Of a stretch of DNA of 64,000 nt, positions 37,816 through 51,800 are shown piece by piece (within the stretch, counting starts at the first letter, position 1; each line of letters starts with the position of its first letter). Both the position numbers and the translations under genes were made by a program. The stretch comes from Cladocopium goreaui (lineage: Eukaryota; Sar; Dinophyceae; Suessiales; Symbiodiniaceae), in contig CAMXCT020001550.1 in NCBI GenBank assembly GCA_947184155.2, forward strand, positions 7,501-71,500, read 5' to 3'. The notes beneath the pieces were generated by a model, which saw only the letters and a list, made by a program, of their open reading frames with translations, was not told the DNA's origin and searched no databases.

Positions 37816-39737
37816 GATAGAATTACTGTACTGCTCTGTCTTTGTACCAGAGAGTAAGGTGATTTAGGGCGTGGACTGGAGTTGCCAAGTCAACAACTGG
37901 TTGAAATCAAAATATTCCATCATGTTGATTCATTTTGGGGAGTTGCTACATGTCAATAAGCATTTGGGGGAGCATCATCGCAGGAGTGCTGCACGCACTT
38001 TGAGCTGTATAAGTCTTGGCCTTAGAACTAAGAACGATTCTGAGACTAGTCTGGCTTAAGTCGAGGCCTGCCCAGAATTTGCCTGCGTCCATGTTCAAGC
38101 ACAAAGCTAGGATTATATATATATATATACACCATATAAATATAAATATATTATCTAGATATTTCTTGTTTCTTTAGGCGCCGCTGGTTTGAACCCATGT
38201 GGCAATATATGGCAATGGAACATCACCAATTTATAGATGGTTTTCCCATGAACACCTACATTTAGGATGTTCGATTACAATAATGATAGCCGGACAAACA
38301 CTTGGGCCCTTGCCCATGCCTCCCCCGCCTAGCTTCACTGCCATCTTGAGCGGAAGCAGTTTGACCTGCAAGGCATGTCTGGGTGATGGTCGAGTGGTGC
38401 GTGGAGGATGATTCCGAATTGCCAAACAGTCAAACAAAAATGGGATGATTCGAAGTTCAAAATCGTAGCCAAAAAATGTGGCTTCTGACCCAGACATTAG
38501 TGGCTTAAACATCTAGCTACCACAAATACCAATCAACAAAAGCTGCTATAAATATGACAAACAAGTGTTTGACTAGATTATCTAGATGCAAACAAGGAGT
38601 TCTCGGAGTTCACACTCGTTCATATCAAATCTAAATGTATCAGATATTATCAGATCATGGATATCGCAAGTCCCATTCCTCTGGCCGTGTTCCATCTCCC
38701 TTGGGTCTGTTTCTGTGTGAATCCTGGGGCTGTGATCGATCATAGACATTCATTTTCCATGGCAACACCAAAAACATCCACCAACATACGTTTAACCGAT
38801 TGGATGTTTCCATATCCAGGAAAAAATGTATGTTTACAATGTGTCCTCATCCATATAGAATAAAACACATGCAAAACAAACATGTTTTCTGTACCGTGTT
38901 TGACCATCCCTTCAATCGTTTTAATGGATCACGATCAGGAAGCCATCTTGGGTTCCAAGAATTCCCACCAATCCCAAGGTGAATATCAACCCTCAAGCAA
39001 CCTAGACCTGGAGAAATTCATTCGTGGTTTATCATATGTTTTCCTAATAGCCATTTGGGGGTCTAAGCCCCCATTTTCAGACACAACCGTATATCATACA
39101 GTTGCTTAGTTATTATGTTACACTCTACCCCATCATATGCCACTAAAATCACCATTAAACCACATTATATAACCAGCTATGTTACTACCAGCATGTTTGA
39201 AAGACATACGACTCGCCTTTCTTCCGCCGACCCTCGGTTGGGACAGCTGGTTTTTCAGATGAGGAAGATGGATCTTGGCTAATGAAGGCCCCAGAGCTCC
39301 CCCAAAAATTGGATGTAGTTCTGAAACAACAGTTCTGAAACAAATCCCAGAACAAGCCGCTTGGCAATATTAGTATATATATATATGAATGAAATCTTTA
39401 AAAAGATTAAGCACCGCTTGGGACGAGTGTACACTTTTTAATGCATCAACTTAAATGATAAACATCTGTGGCTCAGCCAATGTTTGGTCTAAAAATTGGG
39501 TACCTCATGGAATGACCCATGCTCTGAAGCCAATGAGCAAAAAATCCCCCATGCTATTCGGACATCAAAATCCCCATGATATCCCCACTGCTGTATCGCC
39601 TTAGAGTGATGTGGTTTGGTAATACATAGTCCAAGTCTTCTGTTGGTGAAGTTAAAACCCCAAATCTGATAAAATCGGCCCATTTGATCCCCATTCTCGT
39701 TGGTTACTGCAAAAATAAGCGCTCCAAAAAAGTCAAC

Positions 39738-39809
39738 CTTTCCACCAATCTCAGCCACGGTGAGACTTCGCTTCTCTCTCAGCTTCCTGAGCTGAATGTC
39801 TACGAAAGT
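39738..39809 (-). CDS. Gene B exon: C-terminal coiled coil
   Basis: Reads TFVDIQLRKLREKRSLTVAE then IGGK (72 nt), parallel to DVVELRKMIRGMQK in gene A. It is highly charged and helical. Acceptor CCTAG; donor GT. This is the last gene B exon I can place; the 3-prime end and stop codon are not identified. Confidence 0.6.
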
Positions 39810-42800
39810 CTAGGGATCTTGAATATGAGATGATATGATCATCAAAGGTGAGACATACAAAATGTAGGTGATATGATTCTGTTTTATGTAATTATCACAA
39901 TTCTATGTCAAAACCCACTTACATGCGTATACATTGCCACATATGTATACATTATAAATAATTATAATTATAATCTATTGTGCAACTGTATGCAAACTGA
40001 GAAATGATTGCAACTCTGCACTGAATCATCTCTCGTGGTCTTCCCTTCATGGAACGCTCCCCCTCAGGCAGCTGACGCAACCATAAATTCTAGTCGTAAC
40101 GCCAAAGCCTGCCACGTTCGAAACGAACGGCCAGAGATCAGCATGGAACACTGTAGCAATGGTGAACTCGACCGAGCATATATATATATATACATACATA
40201 CGCATAGATACATCTACAAAGGATGTAAAAGTGTAAACTTAATAATCAAGGATAAAATATAGTTATATAGTTAATAGCATTTTTTGTTTAAAAAAAAACA
40301 GCAAGCAAAGCAAAAGCGCGGCAAACATGTAAGACAAACCAATCGAAACTAACACGTGTGACAAGCACGCAAAAATATCATGCCGTTGTCATTGTCCTTG
40401 TCTATCATTTCAGGGCGAACGTCGATCCCGGACATGTCTCCTGCCTGTTGTGAATCATCCATCCACTTTCTCAAGTCAACCATGTCCTGGCACTTCACCA
40501 AAAATGTTTATCCAAGACTTGTTTGTTTGGGAATGCATGAGGATACATGAGGCACCAAATTTCATGTCAATAGCTCCCAGAATGTTGTGGGTCTCCTTCA
40601 CGGTAGCAGTGTTTGCACCACGCAGCCTTGAAAAGCCATGCTGGCGGTCGCAAACGTCGACAACCAGAAGGCTGAGATATGTTGGAGGTAGCTCGGTCTA
40701 TCGTGGACACTCCCGGGCCCTAAGTCCAAGGATACTTCTCGCAGTTGGTGTGATGACTGAGGATGACTGAGGTATCATTCAGGGCCCCGGCTGCATGACC
40801 AGCTCCACAAATTCCGCCATGGGCATCTGATGATCAGTGTCTTTTGGAACTTCCTGGCACCAGTTGAGGCTACAGCGGCTACAAGGGTCAGAGATCCACC
40901 TCCCAAACCCCTCAAAAAACACAGCCCAAAACCTCCAGGGTGAAGTATGCGGTGACCATCTCCTTCAAAATCCCAACGTCAACACCTTGAGTCAATGGAT
41001 GGATTGAATGTAAAATCTGCAGGAAAAGATGGGGCGTTCCCCAAATATATCATATTCCTGCAGGTTTTCCCTGACAGCATTTTTGGGGAGGCTGCCAATG
41101 AGGCCAGCAAACAAAAATATGGATCTACACCTGTCGGAGATGGATTACCATCAGCTAAACTAACATATCCATGGAAAATTACCATTTCAATATCAATAGG
41201 CAAGTCAACTATAAATCGGCCATTTCCAATAGCTATGTTAAATTAACAGAGATTACCAGAGGGTATCTCAAAGAAGCGCCCTGCTGGAAGTTGGAGAGAG
41301 CCCAAGGCTGGTTGCAAAGATTCAGCAGCATAACCCCATCCAATCATCAAACTAACCATCATTTCTCAAGGATATCCGCGCAGCTTTGATGTTTTAACCT
41401 CCCCCAAAAAAAGGTGGTCGCCGGCGAAATCCCCATTACCCAGTGGCTATTCATAGCCATGGGAAATTGCACCGTTCATAGATGATTTATGACGATTTGA
41501 CCATTTATTACGCCAGCAGAGACCCCGCAGGACCCCGCAGCGGCACCAGCAACCAAGTTCCAAACCGCAAAGATGCAACTCTTCTTGTACTTGAAGTAAG
41601 AACCCCAATAGCTTCGCTATCTGGGAAAAAATGTGATTTCCATAGCTATGTTAAATAACCGGAGGGTAACACACGGTGAACCAGCTCTTGAGCGAAAAAA
41701 AAACGGTGGCCGCTGCCCGTGCTGAGTTCCTCACCCAACAGTTTCAAAGCTTTCAGGGCAGGTGCTTGATCCAAAACGTCCATCAACTCCTAGAGACGAA
41801 CGGGCTGAGAGAGTCCGCTTTTCGCGATTAACCCATCGCTGATGTTGAAGGATGTTGAAGTTGCAGTGCTGAGAAAATCATATATATATATATATATATC
41901 ATAGAATTATATAATTATATATACACAGGTGTGTGTTTATGTTTGGACATGTGAGCGCGCATGTTTGTTGATTTTCCTGTGTTTATGATCTCAACTTAAC
42001 ATCATTCGATGCACAGAATAGTACCATCCCTTGCCCATAGTTTGTTCGCAGCTGAGTGGCAGATTGTTCCAACACTTCCGCATTGCCTGTGCAGCACGGG
42101 CAAGCGTTCGGAGCTATGGGCATCCGGATTCCCAACAAATGGGGAGTCAGTTGGAGCTATACTCATTGAGTTTCCCAACCTGATAGTCCTCATTGAGTCA
42201 ATGGCAGCAAAATTACCCTCCAGTAGTGAAAGATACGATAAATTGGTGTGTGTAGCTGGGAAACTCAGCTATTTTCATCTATTTTCCATGGCCAGGATGA
42301 AGAGCCAACTCGCTCAACCGAGGCCTAAGCCCGCCCAGCCTAGAAATTGATTGATCACGTCTTGGACCCATCGGACATTCACCATTTCCCTGGCGAAATG
42401 GTCCGTGGTGAGCCTAACCACCCCGTTTTTCATGCAGCTTCGAAGACGATAGTTTCAACAAGTTCAGCCCGAAATACATAAAGTCAACTGGGACCATTGA
42501 TTAGCTGTTAAAAACATGTAAAACCATGAGGTTTTATCTATTACAAGTGTGTGTATGTGTACACACATACACACACACACATATATATATATATATACAC
42601 ATATGTGTGTGTGTATGTATTCACAATAAGCATCCTCCCCCCCCCCAAACCCCCCTCCCCTTTAAGATAACCCTGAAATTAGAACCAATCGCATGTGGGA
42701 AATAATTAAGGCCTTAATAAGGCCTTAATAAGGCCTTAATAAGGCCTTATTTTTTTTCCCAAATTAAGCCCAATATAAGGAGTAATCGACAAAAGATGCA

Positions 42801-45800
42801 AAAAAAATAACCTTGAATTAGGCTTATTTTTTACGTTAGTTTTGAAGGATGTTGTCTTGCTGCGACGGCTAATGCTCAGACAAACGCATGACACCAGAGA
42901 CACCAGTGGAAAACCAAAAAGCAAATCCAACAGCAATGGAAAAAGAAGAACAACACCACATCATATTTGCTTTTGTTCAACTCATTTCATGTGAGTTTTT
43001 CTTGTTTTAGTCCGATTGGACAGCACTGGGCGCCATGGATGAATCTTAAAAATGCACCAAATCAGTCATTTTTTAGGGCCCAAATTCACAAACAAGTTCT
43101 CCAGGGATCAGCATTGATGGGGTCTATGAAATAATCCGTTTGAAAAGAAAATTTTGAATGTAGCCAAAACCATAGTTTTTGACCAAGACTTTAGATTTCC
43201 AAAAATAATGTCTAAATAAGGACTAATCGATGAAAAAGACTATGTTTTTCATCGTTTTTGGCTAAGCCCTGAAGATTCCTTCAAAAACAACGTCATAATA
43301 TAATGAAACTAGCTGCAAAAAATGTAAAAAAAAATGTGTTGAGCCCGTTTTCTGTGGAAACAGCATCAAAATCAATGGTTACAACAAACTCCTAGATTTC
43401 CAAAAATAACCTCAAAATAAGGTCAAATTAAGGTCAAAATAAGGTCGAAATAAGGACTAATCGATGAAAAAACCCATGTGTTTTTGATGGTTTTTGGCTA
43501 AACCATGAAGATTCTTTCAAATCAACGTCAAAATAAGGTGAAAATAGCTGCAACAAATTGAAGAAAAACGTTTTCTGTGGAAACAGCATCAAAATCAATA
43601 GTAAAATGGTGAAAAATATGGTAAAAACCATGGTTTTTACAAACTCCTAGATTTCCAAAAATAACCTCAAAATAAGGTCAAATTAAGGTCAAAATAAAGT
43701 CGAAATAAGGACTAATCGATGAAAAACCCATGTGTTTTTGATGGTTTTTGGCTAAACCATGAAGATTCTTTCACATCAACGTCAAAATAAGGTGAAAATA
43801 GCTGCAAAACATGGCAGAAACCATGGTTTCGAGCCAGGTGTCTGTAAAGACACCACCAACCTTATAATATAATGAAACTAGCTGCAAGACATTGCAAAAA
43901 CAATGGTTTTTGAGTCCGTTTCTCTTGAAACAGCATCAAAATCAATGGTAAACTGGTGAAAAATATGGTAAAAACCATGGTTTTTCCAAACTCCTAGATT
44001 TCCAAAAATAACCTCAAAATAAGGTCAAATTAAGGTCAAAATAAGGTCGAAATAAGGACTAATCGATGAAAAACCCATGTGTTTTTGATGGTTTTTGGCT
44101 ATACCATGAAGATTCTTCCAAATCAACGTCAAAATAAGGTGAAAACAGCTGCAAAACATGGCAAAAGCAATGGTTTTTGAGCCCGTTTTCTGTGGAAACA
44201 GCATCAAAATCAATGGTAAAATGGTGAAAAATATGGTAAAAACCATGGTTTTTACAAACTCCTAGATTTCCAAAAATAACCTCAAAATAAGGTCAAATTA
44301 AGGTCGAAATAAGGACTAATCGATGAAAAACCCATGTGTTTTTGATGGTTTTTGGCTAAACCATGAAGATTCTTTCAAATCAACGTCAAAATAAGGTGAA
44401 AATAGCTGCAAAACATGCCAGAAACCATGGTTTCGAGCCAGCTATCTGTAAAGACACCACCAACCTTATAATATAATGAAACTAGCTGCAAGACATTGCA
44501 AAAACAATGGTTTTTGAGCCCGTTTTCTGTGGAAACAGCATCAAAATCAATGGTAAAATGGTGAAAAATATGGTAAAAACCATGGTTTTTACAAACTCCT
44601 AGATTTCCAAAAATAACCTCAAAATAAGGTCAAATTAAGGTCAAAATAAGGTCGAAATAAGGACTAATCGATGAAAAACCCATGTGTTTTTGATGGTTTT
44701 TGGCTAAACCATGAAGATTCTTTCAAATCAACGTCAAAATAAGGTGAAATAGCTGCAAAACATGCCAGAAACCATGGTTTCGAGCCAGGTGTCTGTAAAG
44801 ACACCACCAACCTTAAATATAATGAAACTAGCTGCAAGACATTGCAAAAACAATGGTTTTTGAGCCCGTTTTCTGTGGAAACAGCATCAAAATCAATGGC
44901 AAAATGGTGTAGAATATGGTAAAAACCATGGTTTTTACAAACTCCTAGATTTCCAAAAATAACCTCAAAATAAGGTCAAATTAAGGTCAAAATAAAGTCG
45001 AAATAAGGACTAATCGATGAAAAACCCATGTGTTTTTGATGGTTTTTGGCTAAACCATGAAGATTCTTTCAAATCAACGTCAAAATAAGGTGAAAATAGC
45101 TGCAAAACATGCCAGAAACCATGGTTTCGAGCCAGCTATCTGTAAAGACACCACCAACCTTATAATATAATGAAACTAGCTGCAAGACATTGCAAAAACA
45201 ATGGTTTTTGAGCCCGTTTTCTGTGGAAACAGCACCAAAATCAATGGTAAAATGGTGAAAAGCATGGTTCCTCAAAACAATGAATCAGGTTCCGTACCAG
45301 TTTTCCAGCAATGAAAGTCCACTGACTCAGTTTAATTTCAGCAGCTCGGGGCTGCCTATCTTGGGAAACCATTTCTTTTCACAACACTTTTCTAATTGGG
45401 CGTCGAAGACACCAAGAGCATATGGTTCGTATCGTCTCTTGTATTCCCACTATGAATCATCAAGAAAATGGCCCCAAAAAATAGCATTGAATCAGAAATG
45501 ATTATATCTTATTTTGGCCTTATTTATTTGAGGTGATGGTTTCTGTTTTGGGGTTATTTTCTAGGGGGGGGGTTCAGGGGGGGGGGTGTTTGGAGCCTAT
45601 GATGTATATGCGCATACATGTTTGCACGTGCGAAAAAATGTATACTATAGTATGTACATATGGGCGGTGTATATCTTGTGTGCATATGTGTGCTAATGCA
45701 ATTACATGCAATATCATAAATCATCATCATATATATACATATATAAGTGGGATTGTCTGGGTGTGAGCCTTATGCAATATCTGCCGCCTCTCTGCGATGG

Positions 45801-48800
45801 CCACGTTGCTGATCACTTCAACGACGATGCCGATCAATATGTTCATCAGTGTGATGGCCTTGAACATCAAACATAGGGTGTTAACATGGGTCAAAAGTGC
45901 CGGGAATATCATGAGTTTACATGGGTTTATATGGGTCTATATCTAAGATATCATGAGAATAATCGGACATATCAACCATCAAAACATTGGAATATCATGG
46001 GCTATCATTGGTTTAATGCGTATCATGGGGTGCGAACAATCGGTGTGATGACCTTCATCCCAGAATTATCAGTTACTAAACTGATCCACTGACCCCTTCA
46101 TGAACAATAAACGTACAACCATGAAAATCATGCACATTAGAACATCATGGAAGATCATGGGTTTTTATGGTTTTACAGTAGTAGTAATGCATATATACTG
46201 ATTCCTGATGTATATATATATATATGTGTGTGATAAAACGTCTATATCTCTCTCATCACTGCTCCTCAGCACGTTAATAACTACAACAGTGTGGTGCTTT
46301 CGGTTCATAACCAAGGCCCAGATCTGGCCAAGAGGCATTGATGAACATCACAAAGTACATACCTTCAGCGGAGGGCAGCTGGAAATATCCAGAATCCAGA
46401 TATAGATCCACTTAGATGGGCCATGGGATGAGCTATATAACTGGTTAGTAGCTGGCTTATGAACCAGTAGATCCCAATTATCCATTTACTACCCAGTTAG
46501 CTAACTCCGCCCATCTAAGCACTTTGATTCCTGCTTAAAGCCTCAATTCTCGACATTTTTGAAAAGTAATTTAATGCCCATTGTGGGGTGTACTCCATGT
46601 TTGGACTTAAGAGGCATAAACTGTCCCAGCATTTATTGTCATCATATGTTGCGTCCCCTCCTTCAAAGCTGCCTTGTTTGGGTTGAGCTGGGTGATTTTG
46701 TGACACCAAATGTATAAGCATAGTCCATTGGTCAAAACCCTGAACACTTAGATTGGCAGAAATGAATTTCTCTCAGATAATAACAGTATGTAGTAGGTGT
46801 GTGCATGTTCATGCCAAGTTTCAGGCAAAAACAAAGGACGCATTTCACAAGACCAGCATCGACGATCAATCTGTAGCATGGCATCAGGCGTGGGGCAAAT
46901 CAAATAAGATAAAGGCTTGAAAATCCTCACAACCCATGAAAGCGCAAACGGCAGCAAGAGTCCAGAGGGGGTTTAGAGATCAATTCTAATCCATTCTAGC
47001 CTGATGGCACCTGGTGAGACCAGCTGCGCGGCTGGATGGGAAGCAGGTGAACTTGCCCAGCCATTTTGATGCTGGAAATTGGGTCGAGACCCTAGCGCCC
47101 TAGCGGCCTGGCAAGCATGTTACCGAAATTCACAGAATGGTTTTGATATGTCTTGATCTAGATTATTCATGGTTATTCATGAACCCAATTTCAGTTTTTA
47201 AGGTGTTGACACTTGCCCGTGGAAACCATCACTCTTGGCTGCAACTGAGAGGCACAGCAAATGAGCATAGAGGCTCTCGGTGATAAACTGGTCCTTGGCA
47301 CCATTAACATCTTCAGGTCCCATGGGTTTCTCTGGATATATGTTCCCCAATCAGATTGTCAGATTGCCATAAATTGGGGTATCCGCATCCCCCGTTTTCA
47401 AACACACCCACATCCCCAGAAAAAAGTGTTGGGACTTTTTTGAAGCGGAGATCAAGGTCCATGAGACCCCGGGTTCACCAGTAGCGCCGCTGAAGTAAGG
47501 GAAACATCGCAACGCATTCGCCAACTTCGATGAGTCCCACTTGAAGGATCGTCTAGCACCTTGTCGTTGTAACGGGCTATATAATATACTTATCAATAGC
47601 CGAGGAATTGGGGGGAAAGTATTAGTCATATTTCCGACCAAAGTCTTATCTTGGTGATGTTCCCAATGTTAATTCCACACCCACAGCCCACACACACGCT
47701 CACCAAAAATCCTTGACCTCCAAAATTAGATGGAGGAGTTGTTGAGTCTCAACATGACTATGGAATATCAGCACTTTTAAAGGCAAATCAACCGTATAAT
47801 GGGGCATTTTGAATAGCCCAGACATTCCTGGGACAACTGAACTTCAGTCTTGACCATCTCGGAGCCAGCCGTCCAGGGCACAATCAAGGTGATGATCTCA
47901 TCCAGCATGGTGCAGTGAACAAAGAGAGTCTGCATGGAGGCCTCGGAGTGCTCCGGAGAGAACCAGTCTCTGGCAAGCCAACATGAGAAAGAAATTGATT
48001 CCAAAGTGGCAATACCTGGATCTTCCGCAGGCTGAAAATCCAGCCCGAATGCTTTCAGGCTGAAATTTCATCCCGAATCCTGTAAGCCTCAAATTTTCTC
48101 CCGCATGGATTTTGGCTATTTTGGACCTATTCAGCAGGATAGATGTTTAGAGTGGATTGATAATCAATCGTTGGACTGTCATAGAGATGAGCAACATATA
48201 TTCAAATTAGGTGGATCACAAATGGGAAACAATGATGTTCCAGGCTATGTGGAATTAGTGGTTCGCTTTTTTTCGCCTGAATGACGCGAGATTTTGCCTT
48301 TTTGATGCCTAATTTCGCCCGAGGCAAAATCAACAAAATTGCCAAAAAAAACGTGTTAGAAGCCGTCAACCAAATTTTCTGCAGCCAGCACAAATCACTA
48401 GCTGGCTGAGGTAAAAAGCAAAGGACGGTGCCAGTAGAGAAGATTATCATAGATGTTGATACACTGTTTGTTCATTGGAGATTTTCGCCCGAATTGGGTT
48501 TTCAGCCCGCAGGCTGAAATATCAGCCCGAACGAAGAAAAGGCTGACCTTTTATCGCAGGCTGAAATAACAGCCTTTTGGAAGATCTAGGTATGAAATAT
48601 GAAATATGATCCATGTAACTGTTCGATCTTTTTGGGGTTACTACATCCCCTAAAAAAAGGTAGTAATCATTCATCATTCAACCAACCAATATAGATTTCG
48701 TCAAACAATGTTGTATCACATCAACACTTTGTTGGTGAACATGTCAAACCGTGAATGTTTTCATTTCCCCTTATTTTTTATGGAAGAGTCATACTTGGTT

Positions 48801-51800
48801 TAAGTTGGTGAAATCCCCTTCCGAAAGCCCACCTGCCGGGGCACCAGAACTGAGCCAAAAGCGGCTTTGCCGACCTCCGTCTCTTCTAAGGTCACATGGT
48901 ATGCAATGGCGATCATGTAGTGCGAGGCCAGAAGCCTAGGATTCTGATGGGTTCGACATCGAAAAATTGGATGGGGAAATGATGGGAAATTTAACATGTT
49001 CAAATTGGAGTCAACATAAATATACGCCATATATGACCAGAAATTGAACATGAAAACATATAAAGAGAATTTAATAAAACAAAATAAAACTGCTGCAAAT
49101 GCTGTAGAGTGAAACCTGACCTAGTCTGAAGACCTCGTCGCTTGGTGGGATGACAGCTCAGCCTGAGAGGGACTTTGTCTTTTTTTTCAAGATTTATTGA
49201 AGTCGTCCTGGAAAAAGTGCGCCAAAAAAGATCTCAAAAGGTTGGGCCCCCAAAAAAAACTGACAAAGGTTCGGTTCCATTGGTTTTGGACCGAACTCCC
49301 AGCCATTCATTGGGCATGCGAGCACCAGACCGTGGCGCCGATGGCCGAGTTGCAAGATCAACGCAAAGAAGACCTCCAGCTGTGATCTATCCCAATGAGT
49401 GAGTGGCTTATATCCTCCAAATGGACATAGACCCTGCCAGATAGGGGTTGGAAGAGTTTCCACTAAAAATCAGTCATTTTCAGGGTCCATGTTCATTTAC
49501 CCGAGGGTGGCATATTTATTTTGACCCAAACTCTAAGATGTTATAAGTAAGGTAAGTGGGGGTTTGTAAAAAACCCCAGCCCTTTCAAATGTTTACAGAC
49601 GTTATCTTGTTTTTTTCCTCTTATCGTGTTTCCAAGCGCTGGCTTCACACCTTGATCAAAGAATTCACATGAGCGAGGAAAGGGAAAAAGATAAAAAATA
49701 GTAAAGGAAGGGAAAGGAAAGAATAGGAAAGGGAGAGGAAAAGAAAGGAAAGGAAAGGAAAAGAAAGAAAAAGGAAAGGAAAAAGAAAGGAAAAGGAAAG
49801 GAAACGAAAGGAAAAGGAATGGAAAAGGAAACGAAAAAGGAAAGGAAAAAGGACAGGAAAAAGGAAAGGAGAAGGAAAAGGAAGAGTAAAGGAAGAGACA
49901 GGAAAAAGGAAAGGAAAGGGAGAGGAAAAGGAAAAAAAAGGCAGTGTCTCACACGGACCATTTTTGATGCCAAAAGTTATCGTTTTCGTTATCGTTTTGT
50001 TATCGTTCGTGAATCCTGTGTGTGTGTGTTCCTTTTTTCTGGCAATCATCAAAAAGGTGGTGTAGCGACCACCAACCAGGCACCTTCCTTGTGCAGAATC
50101 TGCGCCACTATGACAACAAACACTGAAAGGAAGAGACCAAAAGCACTAAACAGCCGCAGAATGATGGACAAATCAAGAACTTTGGATTTCAAGAGTCTGG
50201 ACACAGATCATTAACATAACCAACGTTATCGTTTTTTTCCTCTTATCGTTTTTGCGAGTGAAAGCTAAAAATGGCTCATGGGGGATCATGGAAGACTAAA
50301 CGAATAGGCGTGGGGTTTTCACAAACTCCCAAGCGGGGTTAGTGAAGCTGTAAAATGCTATAATTGAGGGATACTTGGGGTGGTAAAAAACCCACTTTTT
50401 TTAATGGATGGACCACCAAGCAGCAGGTGCCTCATCATGGTTCATTGGTTCATCCACCAATCTAGTTCAGCCAATGGCCCGACCAGGGACTGGTTACAAC
50501 AGGTTTGCCATGGAAAATAGGTTGCCCAGAATCTGTTGAACATCGCTTTCCCATTGAAACATGTTAATACTAGAAATCTTGAGGGTATACGACGAGCACC
50601 ATTTCTGAAGACAACCCCCCAAGCCATCTGGACACCAATGCCAAGGCACAGAGCGGAAGGCAGTCAACATGGCTTTAATGAGTATCTGCAGCTCTGGGAA
50701 AAACCTGCTGGATGCAAGGGGTCTGAAAAAAAACGGGGGGGAAACATGGGGAAACCGTAGGAAAAATCTACCGGTGAATCATCACTCTCCCTATGTATGA
50801 ACAGCGAAAAATTGGATTTACTTACCCCATTTTTCAGAAACACCCTAATATGTTGAGGTGAGTGCAGTAACCCCCCATCGTCGGCATGGACTTGGGCAGG
50901 TACAACAAATCAACCCTTGCTACGCTGTGGACCTGGGGCAACAAATATACAACAGCCGTTTTCACACATTTTTCCGCTCAACCACTTGGTAATTCATCCC
51001 AGTTTATAGTCAGTGCCTTATAACATCTTATAACCCAAGTTCAGCCAATAGGGCACGTAGGTTTGGTCCAGCAAAACCCACTAACTGGAACGAACCACCA
51101 CGGTTTCATCTTCAAAACTCATGGAGCCCCAGGGCCCCCATCATCCTTGTCTGGCCCCCGGCGAACCTAACTAGCTTTGCCATTCGGCAGATGCGAGTCA
51201 GGCGCAAGATCCTAGATGCCCCGTGTTGGATATGGCCGTTCAAACCGCTGTGGGGTCAATTGTGGGGACTTGACCGCTGAAACTTAGACCGGGCAGTGAT
51301 CAATGCCAAAACGGGAAGAGACTACATCAGAACTTCGTAGACTGCGACTACAACAACAGCGACGGATTTCATAGCAAGGATTTATATGGATATGCCAGGG
51401 ATAAATCTCACAACATCAAACATGAAAAAATCTTTGTCTGACATAGACAACGATATATAGAACAATGCATATCCTTTATTTTTGTTCATGCTTCAAAGAA
51501 CTTGATTAGCAAAATGGCAGTTCTCGCAAAACCACCGGCCAATTATGTCAGAAACTTCCCAGCACCTGGCGACCCGAACCTGAAGGACCTTAGGATCTCA
51601 GTTCGTCCTGGAGGCTGGCGAAAGTGCTTCCATTTACTCCAGCTGTTTGCTGGTTTCAATTCCCAGACTTTATGGTAGGATAATCATAACAGGTAGGGTG
51701 GCAAATGGAAAATAGTTCATGTTTGAAAGCAAGAAACCATAATGACTCCAAAGCCGCCCTTTCCTGGTCGAGGGAGCATTTTGCAACAATTCCCCACCGG

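Larger units (their letters stand above)
35069..39737. other. Interval between gene A and gene B
   Basis: Spacer of about 4.7 kb between the tandem copies. It should hold the 3-prime end of gene B and the first exon(s) of gene A, but none was recognised. It contains a TIR element with target duplication at 37.7 kb, TA and CA repeats at 37.49-37.60 kb, and a repeat shared with 4.7 kb. No TATA box or promoter can be claimed, since dinoflagellate promoters lack clear consensus. Confidence 0.5.

Noticed and set aside
49645-50052. 135-residue frame rich in F, S, L and P (minus) and its K/E-rich partner
   Set aside because: Product of the GGAAA simple repeat.
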